DNA from: Opitutaceae bacterium
Lineage (GTDB): Bacteria; Verrucomicrobiota; Verrucomicrobiae; Opitutales; Opitutaceae
Reading direction: 5' to 3'
DNA: 6,520 nucleotides
Assembly: GCA_031266495.1 (NCBI GenBank)
Contig: JAISAX010000283.1
Location: forward strand, 1 to 6,520
Shown here: positions 1-5,636 of the stretch, in pieces
Numbering within the stretch: the first letter of the stretch is position 1
Layout: every line of letters starts with the position of its first letter
Position numbers and translations under genes: made by a program
Notes under the pieces: generated by a model
The model's input: only the letters and a program-made list of their open reading frames with translations
Databases searched by the model: none
Told to the model about the DNA's origin: nothing

Positions 1-1
1 C

Positions 2-1240
2 ACCGGCAACCTCACCCTCACCAACACCACCGGCACCCACACCTACACCCTCACCGCCCGCCCCGTTGAACGCGCCACCCTCACCTGGACCGTCACCGGA
101 GCCACCACCCTCACCCTGATCACCCCCGACGGCGACCAGACCGTCACGGGCAAGACAAGCCACACCGTCACCGCCCCCGGCGCCTACACCCTCCGCGCCA
201 CCAACCTCGACGGCAAACACACCACCAGCAGCCCCCTCATCGTCAGCTGGCCCGCCTCCGTCACCAAAAACGTCACCATCACCGTCACCGCCGTCCAGCC
301 CACCCGCCCGCCCGCCCTTGACGACGCCACCCTCACCGTGCTCCCCGATCCCACCAACCCCGGCGGCATCGTCCTGGACGGCGCCATCGACCCCAACCCC
401 GGCACCACCGGCCACGCCACCACCTTCGAAGAGGAAAAACTCTTCCTCCTGACCGCGACCGACCTCGCCGGCCCATGGACCGTGGCCGCCCCCTCCACCT
501 GGACAGCAGTCATTTCCGACGAAGCCCACGCCCTCCAGCTCATCATCGCCCCCCTCCCCCCCGCCACTCCGGCCCGCTTCTACCGCGTCGCCACCACCCT
601 CCGCCCCGTGGACTCCTCCACCGGCGCCCCCGCCACCGGCGACACCATCCGTTATGACACCACCCTCATCGGCCACTACCGCATCACCATCCCCGCCGGC
701 CAGGTAAAACTCATCGCCTGCCAACTCGACACCACGGGCACCGGCGTCATCAAACTCACCGCCCTGATCCCCGCCGCCCCCGGCGGCACGATTGCCACCC
801 GCTGGAACGCCGGCCAGGAACAAAGCGCCCTCATGGGCCGCCAGAGCTGGTCAGGACCGTTCGACATCCGCACGGGCGACACCATCCGTGTCACCAATCC
901 CGCCGCGACCCCCCTCACCCTGACCGTCACCGGTACCGTCCCCCACACCGCCACCACGACCCTGACCGGCGGCGCTCTCAACGCCCGCAGCTCGGTCCTT
1001 CCCGTCGCTGGCGCCATCACCGGCTTCGGCCTCACACCCGGCTCCAGCGACTACCTCACCGAGACAGCCGCCGGCGCCTACCAGGCGCACCTCTACGGAC
1101 GCTCCGGCTGGAGCGGCGACGCCCCCGCCTTCCGGATTGGCGAAGGCTTCCTCTACCACAGGAACAGCACCCAGGCCGCAACCTGGAAACAGACGATCAC
1201 CGTGACAACCGACACTCCCGACATAACCATCGTCAAGTGA
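2..1240 (+). CDS. Thr-rich secreted beta-sandwich protein, C-terminal part (5' end outside window)
   Basis: The frame is open from base 2 to the TGA at 1238-1240, so 412 residues of a longer protein are visible. The GTG at 338 is an internal Val, not a start. Composition is strongly Thr-rich (9 of the first 20 visible residues), with alternating hydrophobic/Thr strands typical of Ig-like or PKD-like extracellular repeats. Visible residues about 26-98 look like one Ig-like domain. About 113-200 contain LFLLTATDLAGPWT and end in PARFYRV, a layout I know from verrucomicrobial exported proteins. Residues about 225-311 and 317-401 are two diverged copies of one domain (RQSWSG/RSGWSG, then FDIRTGDTIR/FRIGEGFLY). 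There is no C-terminal membrane anchor or sorting signal, so it may be released or held by an unseen N-terminal part. Codons end mostly in C (ACC, GCC, CTC, GGC). The function and ligand cannot be told from this fragment; an adhesin or a non-catalytic part of a large surface enzyme are both possible. Confidence 0.8.
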   Translation, partial: TGNLTLTNTTGTHTYTLTARPVERATLTWTVTGATTLTLITPDGDQTVTGKTSHTVTAPGAYTLRATNLDGKHTTSSPLIVSWPASVTKNVTITVTAVQPTRPPALDDATLTVLPDPTNPGGIVLDGAIDPNPGTTGHATTFEEEKLFLLTATDLAGPWTVAAPSTWTAVISDEAHALQLIIAPLPPATPARFYRVATTLRPVDSSTGAPATGDTIRYDTTLIGHYRITIPAGQVKLIACQLDTTGTGVIKLTALIPAAPGGTIATRWNAGQEQSALMGRQSWSGPFDIRTGDTIRVTNPAATPLTLTVTGTVPHTATTTLTGGALNARSSVLPVAGAITGFGLTPGSSDYLTETAAGAYQAHLYGRSGWSGDAPAFRIGEGFLYHRNSTQAATWKQTITVTTDTPDITIVK

Positions 1241-1262
1241 TCCGGCCCGCCGCCTCCCTCCG

Positions 1263-1283
1263 CCCCCGCCCGCAGGGCGGGGG
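1263..1283 (+). terminator. GC hairpin after the secreted-protein gene, possible terminator
   Basis: A perfect 9-bp stem (CCCCCGCCC at 1263-1271, GGGCGGGGG at 1275-1283) closes a GCA triloop 23 bases after the stop codon. It is very stable and well placed to end transcription, but no U-rich tract follows (next bases TATGCGTTTA). It is therefore not a canonical intrinsic terminator. It could equally be the outermost part of the palindromic element that begins at 1287. Confidence 0.4.
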
Positions 1284-1286
1284 TAT

Positions 1287-1508
1287 GCGTTTAGCGTCGA
1301 TCAAAAAGGTCCGGGGAGCGCACGCGTCTCGCGTGCATTGCCCGGCGTCTCGCCGGGCACGGTTCGGGGCGATTCGACTCAAATCGACTCAAGTCGAAAC
1401 CTGTCGGCCCGCTAGCAAGGCCTGGGCGAGACGCCCAGGCCGGCACGCGAGACGCGTGCGCTCCCCGGACCTTCACAACTCCGGTCTCTCCCTGGCGACG
1501 CCAAACGC
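1287..1508. repeat. Nested palindromic element with four triloop hairpins (REP/BIME-like)
   Basis: Bases 1306-1336 and 1443-1473 are a perfect 31-bp inverted repeat. Outside it, 1287-1299 and 1496-1508 form a second inverted pair with one mismatch in 13. Inside lie four small perfect hairpins, each with a three-base loop: 1320-1336 (7-bp stem, TCT), 1340-1358 (8-bp, TCT), 1419-1441 (10-bp, AGA) and 1443-1459 (7-bp, AGA). All share the core GCGTCTCGC or its complement GCGAGACGC, while the outer stem bases differ and still pair. The centre (1359-1418) has two copies of TCGACTCAA (1374-1382, 1384-1392). No plausible coding frame or transposase is present. The arrangement resembles compound REP-type elements or a small non-autonomous palindrome; a structured RNA is also possible. 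The structure is read directly; its class is inferred. Confidence 0.75.
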
Positions 1509-1512
1509 TTAC

Positions 1513-1524
1513 GGGGGGGGGGGG
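1513..1524 (+). repeat. G12 homopolymer tract
   Basis: Twelve consecutive G lie directly beyond the right outer arm of the palindromic element. It belongs to a set of long G or C runs in the non-coding parts of the window (also 2092-2100, 3329-3342 and 6449-6480). Tracts of this length are prone to slippage and to sequencing error, so the exact length is uncertain. Confidence 0.8.
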
Positions 1525-1651
1525 CGGAAACTGATCCGGACACCAGACGCCCGGTCCCGCACAGAACCGGGCGCCTCCCTGTGCAGCCCCCGTGCCAACG
1601 CTCCGGGTTCCTCCGGTGAGCCTCCCCGTGCGGACCCGGCCCCTGATTTCC
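1525..1651. other. Non-coding GC-rich stretch with an 8-bp hairpin
   Basis: I see no gene here. Bases 1548-1555 (CGCCCGGT) pair perfectly with 1566-1573 (ACCGGGCG) around a 10-base loop. A second hairpin, TCTCCGG at 1656-1662 with CCGGAGA at 1674-1680, sits at the 3' end of the lysR remnant. This stretch separates the repeat element from the remnant and occupies the place where the rest of the lysR gene would be expected. Confidence 0.5.
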
Positions 1652-1936
1652 CTATTCTCCGGACGTATCCGACCCGGAGATACTTGTGCGAGCCCGCACC
1701 ATCTCCGCGAGGATGGCATCTGCGTGAACGAGCAAGGCGGACCCGGCGTCGGTGATCTTGATTGTCCGGCCAAGCCGGAGGAACAGGCGGACGCCGAGGT
1801 CATCTTCCAGGCCGGCGATTGAATGGCTGATCGCCGACTGGGTCCGGTTCAATGCGACGGCTGTGCGGGTAAAGCTGCCGGTCTGCGTCAGGATCTTGAA
1901 GGCGCGCAGCCTTCGGCTGTCAATTATTGTGGTCAT
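1652..1936 (-). pseudogene. LysR-type regulator remnant, DNA-binding domain only
   Basis: The 94-residue product begins MTTIIDSRRLRAFKILTQTG and carries the N-terminal winged helix-turn-helix of LysR-type regulators at about residues 7-66 (SFTRTAVALNRTQSAISHSI, then LEDDLGVRLFLRLGR and TDAGSALLVHADAIL for the linker helix). Family members are about 300 residues. Here homology ends near residue 83 and the frame closes after 11 further residues unlike the family. The effector-binding domain is not found in any frame downstream, where the sequence is repeat-rich and non-coding. The ATG at 1934-1936 fits the usual family start; a longer in-frame start at 2011 adds an atypical leader. No Shine-Dalgarno sequence is seen. 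The gene is divergent from hemH. A remnant left by deletion or insertion is most likely; a short DNA-binding protein that is still made cannot be excluded. Confidence 0.75.
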
Positions 1937-2072
1937 AAATGGAGGGCAATGTTTGGCGGATGAGGCAACCCTGTTCAACCATAACCGGTCGCCAAAGCAA
2001 TGGTGCAGCACTACGTAAAAACACTATCTTGCCGCCACCCGTTGCCACCCTGGCCGGTACGCCCCGAAATAC

Positions 2073-2094
2073 GGGCGCACGTGAATGTGCGCCC
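2073..2094 (+). promoter_or_regulatory. Hairpin in the hemH upstream region next to a C9 tract
   Basis: GGGCGCAC (2073-2080) and GTGCGCCC (2087-2094) form a perfect 8-bp stem around GTGAAT. The right arm runs into nine consecutive C (2092-2100). It lies 75 bases before the hemH start, in the 233-bp spacer shared with the divergent lysR remnant. A competing 5-bp stem (CGCCC 2060-2064 with GGGCG 2073-2077) would use part of the left arm. A role in the hemH leader is a guess. The spacer has no clear paired -35/-10 promoter. Confidence 0.4.
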
Positions 2095-2169
2095 CCCCCC
2101 TCGCGCCCACGCATCTCGCGCCTCCGGTTGACAGACCGGGTATTGTCCGGCCTGCTCGTTCCTTGCTCC

Positions 2170-3282
2170 ATGTCCAGGCGTGCTGTTCTTCTCGTCAACC
2201 TCGGTTCGCCCGACTCCACCCGGGTCGGCGACGTGCGCCGTTACCTGCGTGAATTTCTCGGTGACGAACGCGTCATCGACAAACCCTCAAAACCCTTCCG
2301 CTGGCTGCTCGTCAACGGCATCATCGCGCCCTTCCGTGCGCCCAAATCCGCCCACGCCTACCGCCAAGTCTGGACCCGGGCCGGCTCGCCGCTTGTCGTC
2401 ACCTCCGAAAGCGTGCAGCGCAAACTCGTCAAAGAGCTTCAGGCCGACTTCGGCGACGAACAACTCGTGTTCCTCGCCATGCGCTACGGCAAACCCTCCA
2501 TCGCCCCGGTCATCGAAACCATCGCGCTGGCCGGCATCGACGAACTGCTCCTATTCCCCCAGTACCCGCACTACGCCATGTCGTCGTGGGAGACGGTGGT
2601 CGTGAAAGTTTACGAGGAAGCCGCCCGGCTCGCCCCCGGCCTGCACATCGAGACCGTGCGCCCCTTTTATCAGGATCACGACTACATTGAGGCGCTCGAC
2701 GAAACCTCGCGGCCGTATTTGCAGAACCCGTACGACCACGCGCTGTTTTCCTTCCACGGCGTCCCCGAGCGCCACCTGCGCAAGGCCGATTCCTCAAAAA
2801 CCCACTGCCTCACGGTCAACGACTGCTGCAACACATGCAGCGCGCTCCACGAAACCTGTTACCGCGCCCAGATCACGAAGACCACGCAAGCCTTCGTCCG
2901 CCGCGCCGGCATCCCGGACGGCAAATGGTCGATCTCGTTCCAGTCGCGCCTCGCCGACGAACCCTGGCTCACGCCCTACACCGACAAGGAGCTCGAACGC
3001 CTCCCGACCGAAGGCAAGAAACGCCTCGTCATCTTCACCCCCGCCTTCGTGGCCGACTGCCTCGAAACGCTCGAGGAAATCGCCATGACCGGAAAAAAGA
3101 CCTTTCTCGAGGCCGGCGGCGAAACGTTCCTCCACGTGCCCTGCCTCAACGATTCTCCCGCGTACATCCGGTTCCTCGCCGGCCGCGTGCGCGCCTGGCT
3201 CGCGCATGAATCCCCCACCGCAACCCATCTGAGAGAAGCCGCGCGCCAGCTTGTATTCGCCCGGGAAGACGCCCCTGCCTGA
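2170..3282 (+). CDS. hemH: Ferrochelatase
   Basis: This enzyme inserts ferrous iron into a porphyrin (protoporphyrin IX in the classical route) at the end of heme synthesis. The 370-residue product shows the family landmarks in order: MSRRAVLLVNLGSPDS at the N-terminus; FPQYPHYAMSSWET at 129-142; FSFHGVPERH at 193-202 with the catalytic His196; FQSRLADEPWLTPYTD at 257-272; and TPAFVADCLETLEEI at 290-304 with Glu299 matching the conserved active-site Glu. Length is in the normal range with a short C-terminal tail. Right after the active-site His, residues 213-230 hold five Cys (213, 219, 220, 223, 230), reminiscent of ferrochelatases that bind a [2Fe-2S] cluster through internal Cys; that is inferred. 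I chose the ATG at 2170 because the family begins there. The frame is open back to an ATG at 1939, but those 77 residues look non-coding. No Shine-Dalgarno sequence is evident. It stands alone, with no other heme genes in view. Confidence 0.96.
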   Translation: MSRRAVLLVNLGSPDSTRVGDVRRYLREFLGDERVIDKPSKPFRWLLVNGIIAPFRAPKSAHAYRQVWTRAGSPLVVTSESVQRKLVKELQADFGDEQLVFLAMRYGKPSIAPVIETIALAGIDELLLFPQYPHYAMSSWETVVVKVYEEAARLAPGLHIETVRPFYQDHDYIEALDETSRPYLQNPYDHALFSFHGVPERHLRKADSSKTHCLTVNDCCNTCSALHETCYRAQITKTTQAFVRRAGIPDGKWSISFQSRLADEPWLTPYTDKELERLPTEGKKRLVIFTPAFVADCLETLEEIAMTGKKTFLEAGGETFLHVPCLNDSPAYIRFLAGRVRAWLAHESPTATHLREAARQLVFAREDAPA

Positions 3283-3328
3283 CAACCATGTCCGCCGGGG
3301 CTCTTTCCTATCAAGCCACCGCTCCCCT

Positions 3329-3342
3329 CCCCCCCCCCCCCC
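3329..3342 (+). repeat. C14 homopolymer tract
   Basis: Fourteen consecutive C lie in the 135-bp spacer between the convergent hemH and lacI-family genes. The position is downstream of both genes, so a change in length should not alter either promoter or reading frame. The same spacer contains the hairpin at 3369-3388. Confidence 0.8.
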
Positions 3343-3368
3343 GGACCGGCGGTGCTCCGCATCGTCCC

Positions 3369-3388
3369 CACATGCACGGAGGCATGTG
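3369..3388. terminator. Hairpin between convergent genes, possible bidirectional terminator
   Basis: CACATGC (3369-3375) and GCATGTG (3382-3388) form a perfect 7-bp stem with a 6-base loop, 30 bases past the LacI-family stop and 87 bases past the hemH stop. A terminator would be expected between these convergent genes, but there is no U-tract on either strand. The role is uncertain. Confidence 0.35.
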
Positions 3389-3417
3389 ACTACGGCCGGC
3401 GGCATAACATCGGAACT

Positions 3418-4500
3418 TCATTTGAAACGCTCTGGCCCCGCAAGGGGCGCAGGCGTCCCGCCGCAGGCCTGTCGGAGCGTGGCGCCGTCCTCCCAGTGCG
3501 GCAGGATCAGCGTTTCCCGGCGCACGTGCGAAGCGCCTCGCTGGCCGCGCAGGGTCAGGCTGTGGATCAGCTCCACGGCGGCTGCACCGACCTCGTCCAG
3601 ATGTTGCGAGATTCCCGTGATGCCGGCGCGCTTCGACGAATCCCGGTTGAGGAGGACGACTCCCGTCTCGCCCGGCACCTCCACTCCGGCGGCCTTCAGC
3701 CAGTCGAGAATCTGCTCGTTGTTGCTCACGACCACCTCCGGCTTTTCCCGCCGAAGCCAGGCGAGGAACGATCTGGCATCCGGTTCCGGATACAGGAGAG
3801 GCGGCACCATCCGGAAAAAATCCGCGCCGAGGTGCCACTCCTTGAGCAACGAGCCGAGCCATTCGTAACGCAACCGGCATTCGGTATCCAGATACTGCGC
3901 CAGCCCGATGCGGGTCACACCGCGCTCGCGCAGTTTTTCGCAGACCAGGCTCATCGCGGCGAAGGCGTCCGTGCCGACCCGGTGCCAGCCCATCTCGGGC
4001 AGGAGGTTGCCGATCGTCACGATGGAGTAGAGCGACCAGTCCAGACGAGGGAGCGGCGGACGCTGCCCGAAAAAAGGACACACGACCACGCTGCGAATGC
4101 CTCTGCCGGCAAGAATCCGGTCAGGGTTGGAATGCCCCGCCAGGTCCGCGGACAGCCGGAACTCGCAGATTGCATAGCCCAAATGCCGCGCGGCCGAGGC
4201 CAGGCCCTCCATGCAGTTTTTCAGCCATTTGGGGCGCATCGCCACCGCCCCCCATTGATCGTCAATGAGTATCCCGAGATTGGATACGGCTCGCCGCTGC
4301 CTGCGTCTGGCCGATAGCGCGGCGAGCAACGGGTCGGGCCGGTAGCCCAGCTCCTTCGCGATTTTTTCGATACGCTGGCGTGTGGTCGCCGAGATGCGGA
4401 TATCTCCACGCAAGGCCAGGCTGACCGTCCCCTTCGTCACTCCGGCGCGCTGCGCGATGTCGTTCATCGTGAGAGTCGGGGATATAGCGGGATTTGCCAT
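3418..4500 (-). CDS. LacI-family transcriptional regulator
   Basis: The 360-residue protein has a LacI-type helix-turn-helix at about residues 12-38 (TMNDIAQRAGVTKGTVSLAL), followed by the third helix and linker (RQRIEKIAKELGYRPDPLLA). An effector domain of the periplasmic-binding-protein fold spans about 74-340 (LGILIDDQWG, VVVCPFFG, VGTDAFAAM, PEVVVSNNEQILDWLKAAGV). Such proteins bind palindromic operators and respond to a sugar or sugar derivative. The gene is divergent from the kinase-iolB pair across 110 bp that hold a 14-bp palindrome next to its own start, so it probably controls that operon and itself. The effector is unknown; an inositol-pathway intermediate is a reasonable guess. 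The start at 4500 gives 11 residues before TMNDIAQ; Met12 (ATG at 4465-4467) is an alternative start. Neither has a clear Shine-Dalgarno sequence. Confidence 0.93.
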   Translation of the reverse strand: MANPAISPTLTMNDIAQRAGVTKGTVSLALRGDIRISATTRQRIEKIAKELGYRPDPLLAALSARRRQRRAVSNLGILIDDQWGAVAMRPKWLKNCMEGLASAARHLGYAICEFRLSADLAGHSNPDRILAGRGIRSVVVCPFFGQRPPLPRLDWSLYSIVTIGNLLPEMGWHRVGTDAFAAMSLVCEKLRERGVTRIGLAQYLDTECRLRYEWLGSLLKEWHLGADFFRMVPPLLYPEPDARSFLAWLRREKPEVVVSNNEQILDWLKAAGVEVPGETGVVLLNRDSSKRAGITGISQHLDEVGAAAVELIHSLTLRGQRGASHVRRETLILPHWEDGATLRQACGGTPAPLAGPERFK

Positions 4501-4502
4501 GA

Positions 4503-4516
4503 TTAAACAGGTTTAA
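4503..4516. promoter_or_regulatory. Candidate LacI-family operator
   Basis: TTAAAC-AG-GTTTAA is a palindrome with two perfect 6-bp arms. The half-site AAAC/GTTT with a short centre is common for LacI-family operators. It begins two bases upstream of the regulator's ATG (minus strand), where a bound protein would block its own expression, and it lies 94 bases before the kinase start. It is the only AT-rich palindrome in the spacer. Assignment to this regulator is inferred. Confidence 0.5.
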
Positions 4517-4545
4517 CGACAAAGTGAGCGACATCGCAATCCTTC

Positions 4546-4561
4546 TGTGACGATTTTCACG
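4546..4561. promoter_or_regulatory. CRP/FNR-type site candidate
   Basis: TGTGA-N6-TCACG matches nine of ten conserved bases of the E. coli CRP consensus TGTGA-N6-TCACA. It sits 49 bases before the kinase ATG and 45 bases before the LacI-family ATG on the other strand, where an activator for either promoter could bind. The match is read directly. Whether this organism has a regulator of this specificity is unknown. Confidence 0.4.
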
Positions 4562-4610
4562 GAAACAATTTTTTCCCAGTCAAGCCGCTTCATTCCTCCC
4601 TCAAATTTTC

Positions 4611-5636
4611 ATGCGAAAAGAAACCCAACCTGATTTGCCCGATCCCGCCGTCAACGGGATTTCCGGATACGCGGACATCGTTGGCGTTGGCTACTGCAGT
4701 TGGGATTATTTGTGCGTTGTTCCGAGGATTCCGACAGACGGCAAGATTCAGATTGCCGACAGCCTGGAACAGGGTGGAGGGCCTTCCGCGACGGCCATCG
4801 TCGCCGCGCAACGGCTGGGAGCGCGAACGGCTTTTGCCGGCACGGTCGGCGATGATGAATCGGGAAGGAAAATCCTGCGCGAATTCCAGGCCGAGGGCGT
4901 GAATGTGGCCGCGGTGGTCACGCGCCAGGGCGCGAAGTCGGCGGTGAGTTACTGCTGGGCGGCGCGGGAGGGGGGGGAGGGGCGGGAGGCGGGACAGCGC
5001 AGCATCGCATGGACGCACGGTTCGGCGAGGCCGCTTTCAGCGACCGAGGTAAATGAGAGCTTGATCCGTTCGGCCCGTGTCTTGCATCTGGACGGACACC
5101 AGACCGGGGCGGCCATTCATGCGGCTCGCGTGGCGCGGGCGGCGGGTGTCACCGTTTGCCTTGATGCGGGAACCGTGGTGCCGGGGATCGATTCGATTCT
5201 GGAAAACACGGACATCGTGATCGCATCGGAGTCATTCGCAGCCAACTACACCGGCGAAGTTTTACGCGAACCACAGTTGCGCGGTTTGATGCGCCACGGC
5301 GCGCGCTGGGCGGTGGTGACGGCGGGCAGCGAGGGAAGCATCGGTTTCGACGGAAAGGATTTTTGCAGGATGCCCGCCTTTCGGGTGGAGGCGATCGACA
5401 CCACGGGCGCGGGCGATGTTTATCACGGCGCGTTTCTGCGTCGTTATCTTGACGGGGTTTCTCTCGGCGAGTGCATGCGTTTCGCGTCGGGCGCCGCGGC
5501 TCTCAAGTGCGGCGCTCTCGGCGGACGCACGGGGATTCCCGCGCCGGCGGCTTTGGAGGCTTTTTTGAAAAACGCTCAACCACAACCTCAACTCTGTAAG
5601 GATAACCATGAACTATCATTTTCCATGCAAAGCTGA
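4611..5636 (+). CDS. PfkB-family sugar kinase, probably in the inositol operon
   Basis: This 341-residue ribokinase-fold protein should transfer phosphate from ATP to a sugar or keto-sugar. The fold starts at about residue 20 (YADIVGVGYCSWDYL). The substrate-side motif EQGGGPSATAIVAAQRLGA is at 53-71, followed by AGTVGDDESG. The family signature IDTTGAGDVYHGAF is at 262-275, with Asp269 as the catalytic base. The C-terminal FASGAAALKCGALGGRTGIP is at 291-310. These stretches recall YihV (6-deoxy-6-sulfofructose kinase) more than textbook IolC, yet iolB follows and overlaps it by 29 bp. The operon job may therefore be that of IolC, 5-dehydro-2-deoxygluconokinase; this is inference. Residues 119-130 form a Gly/Glu/Arg-rich insert coded by G-runs (including G8 at 4970-4977), with the frame intact. 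The ATG at 4611 is the only ATG before the fold begins; it lacks a Shine-Dalgarno sequence. The last ~20 residues look like a tail added by the overlap. Confidence 0.9.
   Translation: MRKETQPDLPDPAVNGISGYADIVGVGYCSWDYLCVVPRIPTDGKIQIADSLEQGGGPSATAIVAAQRLGARTAFAGTVGDDESGRKILREFQAEGVNVAAVVTRQGAKSAVSYCWAAREGGEGREAGQRSIAWTHGSARPLSATEVNESLIRSARVLHLDGHQTGAAIHAARVARAAGVTVCLDAGTVVPGIDSILENTDIVIASESFAANYTGEVLREPQLRGLMRHGARWAVVTAGSEGSIGFDGKDFCRMPAFRVEAIDTTGAGDVYHGAFLRRYLDGVSLGECMRFASGAAALKCGALGGRTGIPAPAALEAFLKNAQPQPQLCKDNHELSFSMQS
5598..5602 (+). promoter_or_regulatory. Ribosome binding site of iolB
   Basis: AAGGA lies five bases before the ATG at 5608, inside the end of the kinase gene. It is the only clear Shine-Dalgarno sequence seen for a complete gene in this window. 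It supports the overlapping start and suggests iolB is translated together with the kinase. Confidence 0.7.

Noticed and set aside
1306..1473. Insertion sequence with terminal inverted repeats
   Set aside because: The interior is about 106 bases with no transposase, and no target-site duplication could be identified by eye.
1287..1508. CRISPR array
   Set aside because: The repeated units are palindromes in opposing orientation and uneven spacing, not direct repeats with regular spacers.
1540..1650. Possible group II intron remnant (AGAACCGGGC next to hairpins)
   Set aside because: The resemblance rests on a short string; I could not find a domain V hairpin, a reverse transcriptase frame or intron boundaries.
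1237..1803. Open frames on both strands across the repeat region (1237-1755 + and 1291-1803 -)
   Set aside because: They run through the palindromic element and the G12 tract, give Arg/Pro/Gly-rich products without recognisable motifs, and read the same inverted repeat on either strand. They look like high-GC chance frames.
2128..2133. Perfect TTGACA as a hemH -35 box
   Set aside because: No -10-like hexamer is found 16-18 bases downstream; the nearest, TATTGT at 2141, is only 7 bases away.
1939..2169. N-terminal extension of ferrochelatase from the ATG at 1939, which has GGAGG nearby
   Set aside because: The added 77 residues have no family similarity, include a stretch coded by the C9 tract, and precede a perfect family start at 2170. 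The GGAGG lies downstream of the 1939 ATG, so it cannot serve it.
3311..4317. Long open frames overlapping the LacI-family gene in other frames
   Set aside because: They are shadows of a complete, motif-bearing gene at 3418-4500 and have no recognisable content.
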